Shown here piece by piece: positions 25,750-32,935 of a stretch of 64,000 nt of DNA. The translations under genes were made by a program, and so were the position numbers. Within the stretch, counting starts at the first letter, position 1, and each line of letters starts with the position of its first letter. The notes beneath the pieces were generated by a model, which worked only from the letters and a program-made list of their open reading frames with translations, did no database searches and had not been told where the DNA came from. This stretch comes from an uncultured Microbacterium sp. (GTDB lineage: Bacteria > Actinomycetota > Actinomycetes > Actinomycetales > Microbacteriaceae), in assembly GCF_945952435.1 (NCBI RefSeq), contig NZ_CAMFHZ010000015.1, positions 23,723 to 87,722 of the forward strand, given 5' to 3'.

Positions 25750-25795
25750 TTCAGTGTTGCTATGTACCGGTACTCAGTGTTACTTTCTACCGGTA
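25750..25795. promoter_or_regulatory. Two tandem 23-bp repeats: probable PadR operator
   Basis: Two directly adjacent 23-bp units (25750-25772 and 25773-25795) match at 19 positions and share TCAGTGTT and TACCGGTA. A third, inverted half (CACTGAGTA at 25804-25812) follows. This AT-richer block ends immediately before the Shine-Dalgarno of the padR gene and is the obvious autoregulatory site for the operon. Confidence 0.65.
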
Positions 25796-25828
25796 GTCAA
25801 CATCACTGAGTAGAAGGAGGTGATCGCG

Positions 25829-26200
25829 ATGGCGAGCCAGATGACCGAGATGCTCAAGGGCACGCTCGAAGGCATCGTCCTGGCGATCCTGGCCGAGCGA
25901 TCCGCCTACGGGTACGAGATCACGACGCGGCTGCGGGACGAAGGCTTCACCGACATCGCGGAGGGCACCATCTACGCCGTCCTCGTGCGGATCGAGCAGC
26001 GCGGGCTGGTCGATGTGGAGAAGGTGCCCTCCGAGAAGGGGCCGCCGCGCAAGGTGTTCTCGCTCAACCCGCAGGGGCGCGACCAGCTCGACGAGTTCTG
26101 GGGGACCTGGAGCTTCCTCGCGGATCGCATCGAGCGGCTCCGCCACACCCACCGCACGACCGGAACGAACCGCACGACCGACACGAACGAAGGAGCCTGA
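25829..26200 (+). CDS. PadR-family transcriptional regulator
   Basis: A 123-residue winged-helix protein: LAILAERSAYGYEITTRLRDEGF (residues 18-40), then DIAEGTIYAVLVRIEQRGLV (recognition helix region) and the wing KVPSEKGPPRKVFSLNPQGR. PadR proteins repress drug- or envelope-stress-responsive genes and release DNA on ligand binding. The Thr/His-rich C-terminal tail (RHTHRTTGTNRTTDTN) is unusual and probably disordered. The ATG at 25829 is fixed by a nearly perfect Shine-Dalgarno, AGAAGGAGGTGATC. First gene of padR-DUF1048-ABC ATPase-permease, all spaced by 0-2 nt or overlapping, so it should control this exporter. Confidence 0.9.
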   Translation: MASQMTEMLKGTLEGIVLAILAERSAYGYEITTRLRDEGFTDIAEGTIYAVLVRIEQRGLVDVEKVPSEKGPPRKVFSLNPQGRDQLDEFWGTWSFLADRIERLRHTHRTTGTNRTTDTNEGA

Positions 26201-26201
26201 C

Positions 26202-26570
26202 ATGGCCGCCAAATGGATCGAAGCCCTCACCGGACCCCTCGAGCAGAAGAAGCAGTACAAGCAGGACAAGGCGCGCATCGAGAAGCTTCCCGCGCCGTAC
26301 GCGGAGGCCGCGCTCGCCATGCACCGCTACCTCCTCTCCTCGGGTCGGATCACCGACGGCGACACCCTCATCCGCATGTTCACCGATCTGGCGGACCTCT
26401 GGGAGCGGGCCGCGATCGATCGCACGCCGATCCGAGACATCGTCGGCGACGATCCCGTCGACTTCGTGGAGAGCTTTGCCGCGGCCTACGCCGGCCGTGA
26501 GTGGATCGACAAGGAGCGCGCCCGGTTCACGAGCGCGATCGACGCCGCCGAGAAGGAGCAGCGATCATGA
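26202..26570 (+). CDS. DUF1048 family protein
   Basis: A 122-residue soluble helical protein (KWIEALTGPLEQKKQYKQDKARI near the start, then PYAEAALAMHRYLL and DDPVDFVESFAAAY). Proteins of this family are regularly found between a PadR regulator and a DrrAB-type ABC exporter, as here, but have no established function. The start has the Shine-Dalgarno GAAGGAG, one base after the padR stop, and the stop overlaps the ATPase start (ATGA). Confidence 0.8.
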   Translation: MAAKWIEALTGPLEQKKQYKQDKARIEKLPAPYAEAALAMHRYLLSSGRITDGDTLIRMFTDLADLWERAAIDRTPIRDIVGDDPVDFVESFAAAYAGREWIDKERARFTSAIDAAEKEQRS

Positions 26571-27364
26571 CCAGCACCGCTCTCGCGGCCCCGGCGATCC
26601 GGGTGCAGGGCATCACGAAGGGTTTCAAGGGTCTTCCGGTGCTCCGCGGGGTCGACTTCGACGTCGAGCGGGGCAGCATCTTCGCTCTGCTCGGCTCGAA
26701 CGGCGCGGGCAAGACCACGCTGGTGCGGATCCTGTCCACGCTGCTCAAGGCCGACGACGGATCCGCCACCGTCCAAGGCTTCGACGTGGCCACAGCGCCG
26801 GACGCCGTGCGCGAGAGGATCAGCCTCACCGGGCAGTTCGCGGCCGTCGACGAGATCCTCACCGGGCGCGAGAACCTCGTGCTCGTCGCGAAGCTGCGTC
26901 ACCTGCCCGATCCTGGAGCCGCGGCCGACGACCTGCTCGCGCGGTTCTCGCTCACGGACGCCGGGGGGCGCCGCGCCGGTACGTACTCGGGCGGGATGCG
27001 CCGTCGCCTCGACATCGCGATGAGCCTCCTCGGCGAGCCCTCGGTGATCTTCCTCGACGAGCCGACCACGGGCCTGGATCCGCAGGCCCGGATCGAGGTG
27101 TGGGACACCGTCACGGAACTCGCCAAGGGCGGCACGACCGTGCTGCTCACCACGCAGTACCTCGACGAAGCCGAGCACCTGGCCGACCGCATCGCGATCC
27201 TGCACGAGGGCGCGATCATCCAGAACGGCACCCTCGCCGAACTCAAGGCTCTGCTGCCGCAGGCACGGGTCGAGTACGTCGAGAAGCAGCCCACGCTCGA
27301 GGAGGTCTTCCTCGCGCTGGTGGGACCGGCGACAACGAACGAGAAGGACGAGGTGGCGAAATGA
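26567..27364 (+). CDS. ABC transporter ATP-binding protein, DrrA type
   Basis: A 265-residue ATPase with Walker A GSNGAGKTT near 40, Q-loop SLTGQFAAVDEILTGRENL, signature TYSGGMRRRLD, Walker B VIFLDEPTTGLDP and switch region LLTTQYLDEAEHLADR, in which Gln replaces the usual switch His. That substitution and the TGLDPQARIEVWD stretch are typical of the DrrA daunorubicin-type subfamily. It should energise export by the next gene product. Starts and stops overlap neighbours by ATGA. Confidence 0.92.
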   Translation: MTSTALAAPAIRVQGITKGFKGLPVLRGVDFDVERGSIFALLGSNGAGKTTLVRILSTLLKADDGSATVQGFDVATAPDAVRERISLTGQFAAVDEILTGRENLVLVAKLRHLPDPGAAADDLLARFSLTDAGGRRAGTYSGGMRRRLDIAMSLLGEPSVIFLDEPTTGLDPQARIEVWDTVTELAKGGTTVLLTTQYLDEAEHLADRIAILHEGAIIQNGTLAELKALLPQARVEYVEKQPTLEEVFLALVGPATTNEKDEVAK

Positions 27365-28125
27365 CCCGACACATCCTGAGCGACGCCCGCGCACTGACGG
27401 GACGCTCGCTCCGGCACATCCTGCGCAGCCCCGACACGATCATCACCACCGCGGTGACGCCGATCGCGCTCCTGCTGCTGTTCGTGTTCGTGCTCGGCGG
27501 GGCGATCCGGACCGGATCCGATCAGTCCTACGTCGCGTACATGCTGCCGGGCATCCTGCTCATCACGGTGGCGTCGGGCATCGCGTACACCGCGTACCGG
27601 CTGTTCCTGGATCTGCAGGGCGGGATCTTCGAGCGCTTCCAGTCGATGCCGATCGCGCGGTCCAGCGTGCTGTGGGCCCACGTGCTCACCTCGCTCGTCG
27701 CGAACGTGGTGTCGGTGGCGATCGTCACGGGGGTGGCGTTCGCGATGGGTTTCCGCACCGGCGCATCCTTCGGGGCCTGGCTCGCGGTGGCGGGGATCCT
27801 CATCCTGTTCACCCTGGCACTCACCTGGCTCGCCGTGATCGCGGGCCTCAGCGCCAAGACCGTGGACGGGGCGAGCGCGTTCAGCTACCCGCTCATCTTC
27901 CTCCCGTTCGTCAGCTCCGCGTTCGTGCCGACCACCTCGATGCCGGGTCCGGTGGCCTGGTTCGCCGAGTACCAGCCGGTCACGTCGATCGTCGACACGA
28001 TCCGGGCGCTCTTCGCCGGGACACCGGTCGGCGCGAGCATCTGGATCGCGCTCGCCTGGCTCGTCGGGATCCTCGTCGTCGCCTACGCGGCCGCGATCGT
28101 CGTCTACCGGAAGCGGATCGGCTGA
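27361..28125 (+). CDS. ABC-2 type permease, DrrB type
   Basis: A 254-residue membrane protein with about six transmembrane segments: TAVTPIALLLLFVFVLGG, YMLPGILLITVASGIAYTAY, VVSVAIVTGVAFAMGF, WLAVAGILILFTLALTWL, SYPLIFLPFVSSAFVPT and IWIALAWLVGILVVAY. The loop FERFQSMPIARSSVLWAHV is the ABC-2 signature region. With the DrrA-like ATPase it forms an exporter, probably for an amphipathic toxic compound sensed by PadR. Substrate unknown. Confidence 0.9.
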   Translation: MTRHILSDARALTGRSLRHILRSPDTIITTAVTPIALLLLFVFVLGGAIRTGSDQSYVAYMLPGILLITVASGIAYTAYRLFLDLQGGIFERFQSMPIARSSVLWAHVLTSLVANVVSVAIVTGVAFAMGFRTGASFGAWLAVAGILILFTLALTWLAVIAGLSAKTVDGASAFSYPLIFLPFVSSAFVPTTSMPGPVAWFAEYQPVTSIVDTIRALFAGTPVGASIWIALAWLVGILVVAYAAAIVVYRKRIG

Positions 28126-28165
28126 GCTCGGCCTCCACCGGTCCTGCGAGCATCCGAACCGGATC

Positions 28166-28203
28166 GAACCGCCTTCGACGCCCTGTGCGTGCGGAGGCGG
28201 TTC
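28166..28203. terminator. Bidirectional terminator between the ABC exporter and ECF genes
   Basis: GAACCGCCT (28166-28174) and AGGCGGTTC (28195-28203) form a perfect 9-bp stem between convergent genes. Confidence 0.6.
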
Positions 28204-28219
28204 GACGCGGTTCGGGCCG

Positions 28220-30775
28220 TCACGGCCGCCAGGGGAAGAACGCGACGGCGATCGCCGCCGACGCGAGGAACATCAGGATCGGGAACGCCACGTCGCGCGC
28301 ACGGAACGGGCTCTCGTGCCTCTCGGTGCGAGTCGGGTAGGCGCCGAACGCCCGCGAGTCCATCGCCAGCGCCACACGCTCGGCGTGCCGGATCGCGCCC
28401 GCGAGGAGCGGCACGATGTATCCCCAGCCGCGCGCGATCCGGGCGAACGGTCCGCGGCCTCCGTGCGTGCCGCGGACGCGATGCGCGGCCCTGATCGTCT
28501 GCAGTTCGTCGCCGAACCGCGGGACGAACCGGTAGGCCGCCAGCGCCGCGTACCCGATCCGGTAAGGGACGCGCAGCTGCTGGACGCCCGCTCGCACGAG
28601 CTCCGGTCCGGTGCTGGTCAGGCCGGGGATCAGGGCCAGGGCGAGGATCGCGGCGAGGCGCAGACCGGTCGCGAGTCCGACCTCGACGGCCCCCGCGTGC
28701 AGGGTCCACCCGCCGATCGTGAGCAGCGTCGGTGTTCGGGCGACCTGGGTCGGATCCGTCCACAGCGCCATCGCCGCTGACAGCACCAGCACGCCGACCG
28801 GCACCGCGACCATCAGCACGCCCCAGATCCGCCGACTCAGGTGCGCACCGGAGAGGACGATCGCGTACGCGAGCACGAGGAACGCCGCCGGGGTCGCGAG
28901 GTCGCGCACGAAGACGAGCAGGGTCATCGCGGGCAGTACGGCACCGAGCTTCGCGAGCGGGTTCAGCCGATGCAGCCAAGCGTGCGGCGGGAGGGTACCC
29001 CGCTCGGCGTACGGGTCGGTCGGGCGGTTCTGCGGCCGTGCCGGGACGTCTGGTGGGGCCAGGATCGGAGCAGGGGCGGCAGGGGCGTCCGTGAGCCGGG
29101 TGCGCAGGTCCGGGGGGATCACGCGGTACGCCTCCGGCAGCGGGATCAGTCCGTCCCGGACGAGGGTCGCGGTGGGGCCGGCGGCGCGGATTCCGCCGTC
29201 CTCCACCAGGATCGCGTGCGTCGAATGCCGGACGACGAGGTCGAGGTCGTGCGTGACCAGGAGGATCGTCGTCCCGGCGGCGCGGAGCTCCCGGAACAGC
29301 GCGAGCAGCTCCTCGGTGCGGGCGCGGTCCTGTCCGAACGTGGGCTCGTCGAGGACGAGCAGACGGGGCTCGGTGATCAGCGCCGTGCCGACCGACAGGC
29401 GCCGCTTCTCCCCGCCCGAGAGCAGGAACGGATGCACGTCGGCCTTCGCGGCGAGGCCGAACCGGTGGAGCATCGCACCGACCCTCGCCCTGACCTCGGC
29501 GTCCGGTGTGCGACGCAGGCGGAGCCCGTGCGCGAGTTCGTCGAACACGGTGTGTGCGATGAACTGGTGCTCCGGGTTCTGGAAGACGAAGCCGATCCGC
29601 GCGGCGAGGGTGCGCGGATCGGCGCTGGCCGGATCCAACCCGCCCGCACGCACGCGTCCACGGGGTGGGGGGACGACCCCGGCGAGAGCCTGGACGAGCG
29701 TGCTCTTGCCTGCGCCGTTCGGGCCGATCACGGCGGTGATCGAGGCGGTCGGGACGTCGAGGTCGACGCCCCGCAAGACCGGGACGCCGCGGCGGTGCAC
29801 GTCGAGGTTCCGCGCGGAGACGATCGGATCATGGGTCGGGCCGTCGATCGGACCGACGCTCGCGCGGCTGACCACCGCTGCGCTCGGGGTCTCTCCCGCG
29901 GTGATCCCGGCCCGTGCGAGAGCGCTCAGGAGCTCGTCGGGCGTGAGGGGCAGCGGGGCGATCGCGCGAAGGGCGAGTGCGGGGATCCGCTCGTCCAGCC
30001 GCAACGCGGCCAGGGCTGCGGTGGGCAGCGCGACGCCCAGTGCCAGGAGCTCGGCCGCGTGCGCGCGCAGGGTCTCCGCGATCGGTCCGTCGAACGCGAT
30101 CCTCCCCTCGTGGTCGAGCACGATCACGCGTGTCGCGATCTCCTGCGCACCGTCGACGTCGTGCTCCACGAGCACGATCGCTCGGTCGTGTGCGGCGGCG
30201 ATGTCGGCGAGCGCCGCGTGCACATCGGCGGTGCCCTGCGGATCGAGGTTCGCCGTCGGCTCGTCGAGGACGAGCACCGGTGCACCCGTCGCGAGGGCGG
30301 CCGCGATCGCGAGGCGCTGCTTCCCGCCGCCGGACAGCCGGTCCGGATTGTCGTGACGCCGCTCCCAGAGGCCCATGCGCCGCAGTGCCGCCTCCGATCG
30401 GGCGAGCACCGCCGGCACGGGCAGCCGCAGGTTCTCCAGCGCGAAGGCCGTGTCGTCGAGCACGGATCCGGTGATGATCTGCGCATCCGGATCCTGGAAC
30501 ACGGTCGAGACGAGGCTGCTCAGCTCGGCGACCGGGGTGGTCGCGGCATCGAGACCCGCCACGCGGACGGATCCGGCCACCTCGGCGTCGAGGGAGTGCG
30601 GGATGAGCCCGCCGAGGGCGAGGGCGAGGGTCGACTTTCCCGATCCGGACGGCCCGAGCAGCAGCACGACCTCGCCCGCGTGCACGTCGAACGACACCGA
30701 TCGAACGGCGGGCTGGGTCGCGCCGGGGTGCGCGATGGTGAGATCGCGCACGCTCAGCAGCGGGGCGGCGGGCAC
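28220..30775 (-). CDS. ECF transporter energising module, ATPase-ATPase-EcfT triple fusion
   Basis: An 851-residue fusion. ATPase 1 (about 5-250) has LLGPSGSGKST, LSGGGKQRLAIA and VLVLDEPTANLDP. ATPase 2 (about 325-545) has VIGPNGAGKST, LSGGEKRRLSVG, LLVLDEPTFGQD and a switch His in LVTHDLDLV. The EcfT membrane subunit (about 600-851) has six or so hydrophobic segments and the coupling-helix motifs AAHRVRG and AMDSRAFG. YkoD/YkoC-like modules of this kind usually work with a YkoE S-component for thiamine precursor (hydroxymethylpyrimidine) uptake. The start is a GTG at 30775 with AGAGGA seven bases upstream. A DtxR/IdeR-like iron box lies just upstream, which is unexpected for a thiamine transporter. 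Confidence 0.9.
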   Translation of the reverse strand: MPAAPLLSVRDLTIAHPGATQPAVRSVSFDVHAGEVVLLLGPSGSGKSTLALALGGLIPHSLDAEVAGSVRVAGLDAATTPVAELSSLVSTVFQDPDAQIITGSVLDDTAFALENLRLPVPAVLARSEAALRRMGLWERRHDNPDRLSGGGKQRLAIAAALATGAPVLVLDEPTANLDPQGTADVHAALADIAAAHDRAIVLVEHDVDGAQEIATRVIVLDHEGRIAFDGPIAETLRAHAAELLALGVALPTAALAALRLDERIPALALRAIAPLPLTPDELLSALARAGITAGETPSAAVVSRASVGPIDGPTHDPIVSARNLDVHRRGVPVLRGVDLDVPTASITAVIGPNGAGKSTLVQALAGVVPPPRGRVRAGGLDPASADPRTLAARIGFVFQNPEHQFIAHTVFDELAHGLRLRRTPDAEVRARVGAMLHRFGLAAKADVHPFLLSGGEKRRLSVGTALITEPRLLVLDEPTFGQDRARTEELLALFRELRAAGTTILLVTHDLDLVVRHSTHAILVEDGGIRAAGPTATLVRDGLIPLPEAYRVIPPDLRTRLTDAPAAPAPILAPPDVPARPQNRPTDPYAERGTLPPHAWLHRLNPLAKLGAVLPAMTLLVFVRDLATPAAFLVLAYAIVLSGAHLSRRIWGVLMVAVPVGVLVLSAAMALWTDPTQVARTPTLLTIGGWTLHAGAVEVGLATGLRLAAILALALIPGLTSTGPELVRAGVQQLRVPYRIGYAALAAYRFVPRFGDELQTIRAAHRVRGTHGGRGPFARIARGWGYIVPLLAGAIRHAERVALAMDSRAFGAYPTRTERHESPFRARDVAFPILMFLASAAIAVAFFPWRP

Positions 30776-30798
30776 GGCGGATCCTCTCGGCAGGGTGC

Positions 30799-30817
30799 TT
30801 AGGCAAGCCTAACCGGG
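30799..30817 (-). promoter_or_regulatory. DtxR/IdeR-like iron box
   Basis: TTAGGCAAGCCTAACCGGG matches 14 of 19 positions of the DtxR/IdeR consensus, including the centre AGCCTAACC, and contains the inverted repeat TTAGGC-AA-GCCTAA. It is 24-42 bp upstream of the GTG of the ECF module and downstream of the S-component gene, so it could control the module separately in response to iron. Confidence 0.55.
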
Positions 30818-30848
30818 CTGTTCCGGGGCGGGAGACGAGCCGGACGGA

Positions 30849-31394
30849 TCAGCGCTGCGCGACCCCGGCACGGCGCAGCAGGACGCCGATCCGCAGGCCG
30901 ATCGCCGTCCAGAGCACCGGACCGAGCACCGCGATCGGCAGGTAGACGATCCGCGCCCAGAGCGGAAGCTTCGCGAGGTCCACGGCGAAGAAGACGACCA
31001 CAGCGATGACCGCGCCGATGATCACCGCGGAGACGAAGAAGCGCACGGCGCCCCAGGCCCGGTATCGCGTGAGCGCGGCGACGCCCTCCTGGATGAGCCC
31101 GAACAACAGCGCCGTACCGAGGAACCGAGGGAACCAGATCGGGTTGAACGCACTGGCGACCAGGGCCGCCAGCACGTGCGTGAGCAGTGCGACGAGCGGT
31201 CGTCGCAGCACCTCCTGCGCGATGATCCCGGGCAGCACGTGCGAGCCGAGCACCAGCCCGTAGGCGAACGGCGCCCCCGCGATCACGGGGATCGTCACCC
31301 AGCCTGCGGCGGCGCCGAGCAGCCCGGTGGCGACGCCGATCGCGGCGCAGACCAGCAGGATGCGCGTGGGCAGAGGGGAGCGGGTGCGGGGCAC
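30849..31394 (-). CDS. ECF transporter S-component, YkoE-like
   Basis: A 181-residue membrane protein with five to six hydrophobic segments: RILLVCAAIGVATGLLGAAAGWV, VIAGAPFAYGLVLGSHVLPGII, LLTHVLAALVASAFNPIWF, FLGTALLFGLIQEGVAAL, FVSAVIIGAVIAVVVFFAV and IVYLPIAVLGPVLWTAIG. Size, topology and position directly upstream of the ATPase-EcfT fusion identify it as the substrate-capture subunit of an ECF importer. It resembles YkoE-type (thiamine precursor) S-components, but the ligand cannot be read from sequence. The start is a GTG at 31394 with a weak GAGG upstream; no ATG is available in the frame. Confidence 0.78.
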   Translation of the reverse strand: MPRTRSPLPTRILLVCAAIGVATGLLGAAAGWVTIPVIAGAPFAYGLVLGSHVLPGIIAQEVLRRPLVALLTHVLAALVASAFNPIWFPRFLGTALLFGLIQEGVAALTRYRAWGAVRFFVSAVIIGAVIAVVVFFAVDLAKLPLWARIVYLPIAVLGPVLWTAIGLRIGVLLRRAGVAQR

Positions 31395-31475
31395 GGCCTC
31401 AGCGTAGCGGCGCCCGGCAAGCGCCGGGAGCGACGACGGACCGCGGGGGCGGCGGGGTCGCGCCGACGACGCCGG

Positions 31476-32417
31476 TCAGACGCGCCGGCGGCGAGGCATC
31501 AGACGCACGCCAGGGATCGGCGGAGCGGGGATCCGCTCGTCGCCGTGACCCACGACGTGGCCGAAGCGATCGGATCCGGCCTCCCAGTCCTCACGCGCCT
31601 GCACGATCTCCTCGTGGCTGCGGGCGGCGAAGTTCCACCACATCACGAGGTCGTCGGTGAACGGCTCGCCGCCGAGCAGGAACAGCAGGGCGCCGGTCTC
31701 GGACGACACCGTCACGTCGTCGCGCGCGTCGCCGAGGAACAGCACGTCGTCGGTGGACAGCGCCGCGTCCAGTCCGTCCGCCCCGGCGATCCGGGCATCG
31801 CCCTCGACGAGCAGCAGCCCGTGCTCCCATGCCGACTCGAGGGGCAGCCGCGTCCGCGTGCCCCGGTCGAGGCGGATCTCCGCGCCGACGATCGGCGTGT
31901 ACGCCGTCGCGGGGGAGTCGACCCCGGCGTACGACCCCAACACGACGGTCACATCCGCATCCGGTCCCTCCTCGGCCGGCACGGAGACCCTCGGCAGCGA
32001 TGCGTGGCTCTCGAAGCCCGCGGATCCGGTCGCTGCGCCGTCGGGAAGCACGACCCAGAGCTGCAGCGCGTCGAGCGGCCCCGCGTCCTCGCCGACCGAG
32101 TACTCCGAGTGCGCGATCCCGCGGCCTGCGGTCATCAGGTTCAACTGGCCGCGGTGCAGCACGACGTCGCTGCCGAGCGTGTCCCGATGGCGGATCTCGC
32201 CGACCAACGGCCAGGTGACCGTCTGCAGGCCGATGTGCGGGTGCGGTTCGACGCGCATCCGCACGTCGGCGGGGCCGAATCGGTCGAGGAAGCACCACGC
32301 GCCGATCGTCGGGACGTCCTTGTTCGGCAGCACGCGCAGAACGTTCATCGCGCGCACGCCGCCCAGCGGCACCTCGCGCGCCGCGAGCACGACCGATCGC
32401 GGTCCGAGCGGAGTCAT
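31476..32417 (-). CDS. Pirin family protein
   Basis: A 313-residue bicupin. The N-terminal barrel carries the pirin metal motif EPHPHIGLQTVTW (residues 57-69), then HRGQLNLMTAGRGIAHSE with further His/Glu ligands. The C-terminal barrel is present (GLLLVEGDARI to FLLGGEPF), ending in GPVRL-type IPGVRLMPRRR. Bacterial pirins bind iron or nickel; some have quercetinase activity and others bind metabolic enzymes. The ATG overlaps the stop of the GNAT gene, so they form an operon. Confidence 0.9.
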   Translation of the reverse strand: MTPLGPRSVVLAAREVPLGGVRAMNVLRVLPNKDVPTIGAWCFLDRFGPADVRMRVEPHPHIGLQTVTWPLVGEIRHRDTLGSDVVLHRGQLNLMTAGRGIAHSEYSVGEDAGPLDALQLWVVLPDGAATGSAGFESHASLPRVSVPAEEGPDADVTVVLGSYAGVDSPATAYTPIVGAEIRLDRGTRTRLPLESAWEHGLLLVEGDARIAGADGLDAALSTDDVLFLGDARDDVTVSSETGALLFLLGGEPFTDDLVMWWNFAARSHEEIVQAREDWEAGSDRFGHVVGHGDERIPAPPIPGVRLMPRRRRV

Positions 32418-32773
32418 GCGTGCTCGGTGCCGGAGTCCGCGGACCCGCTTGCGGGGGCGTCGGAACCGTCGGAGGCTTCGGGGTCATCGGGGAACTCCAC
32501 CTGCGCGCCGGGGACGTCGTGCGTGCGCAGATAGCGCGCGATGTAGGGGCAGTACGGCACGATCGTGAGGCCGGTGGCGACCGCGTCGGCGAGGGCGTCC
32601 TTCGCGAGGATCCCGGCGAGCCCCTGCCCTTGGAATGTCGGGTCGATCTCGGTGTGCGTGAAGAGGATCCGTCCGGGTCGGCGCTGGAACTCGGCGAAGC
32701 CGGCGAGAGCGCCGTCGACGGAGATCTCGTAGCGGGAGGCGGCGTCGTCGAGCGAGACGGAGATCTGCGGCAT
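32414..32773 (-). CDS. Small GNAT acetyltransferase-like protein (YjdJ/COG2388 type)
   Basis: A 119-residue protein with the short GNAT fold typical of COG2388: YEISVDGALAGFAEFQRR, ILFTHTEIDPTFQGQGLAGILAK (acetyl-CoA loop QGQGLA at residues 50-55) and VPYCPYIARYLRTH. The C-terminal 25 residues are acidic and Ser/Gly-rich. Function in the family is unclear; these proteins bind acetyl-CoA. The ATG at 32773 is preferred; a GTG at 32782 is possible. It is translationally coupled to the pirin gene. Confidence 0.85.
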   Translation of the reverse strand: MPQISVSLDDAASRYEISVDGALAGFAEFQRRPGRILFTHTEIDPTFQGQGLAGILAKDALADAVATGLTIVPYCPYIARYLRTHDVPGAQVEFPDDPEASDGSDAPASGSADSGTEHA

Positions 32774-32829
32774 GGCACCCACCGTACGCGTGCCGGCGGC
32801 GACCGGGGCGTTCTGCGCGAGATCGACCG

Positions 32830-32889
32830 TTGACGGGTGAGAGGTCGTGCCCTAGCGTAATTCGTACGCATCTAGAAGTAATTAGTACG
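32830..32889 (+). promoter_or_regulatory. Promoter with overlapping direct-repeat operator before the hexosaminidase gene
   Basis: TTGACG (32830-32835) and TAGCGT (32853-32858) are spaced by exactly 17 bp. The 12-mer GTAATTmGTACG occurs at 32857-32868 and 32878-32889, two helical turns (21 bp) apart, and the halves also form a TCGTAC/GTACGA inverted repeat. It overlaps the transcription start and so is likely a repressor site, possibly for the ROK protein encoded downstream. Confidence 0.6.
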
Positions 32890-32935
32890 ACGCCGCGCAT
32901 GCCCGAGGCGTCCCGACGTCCGGAGAAGTGCCGCG

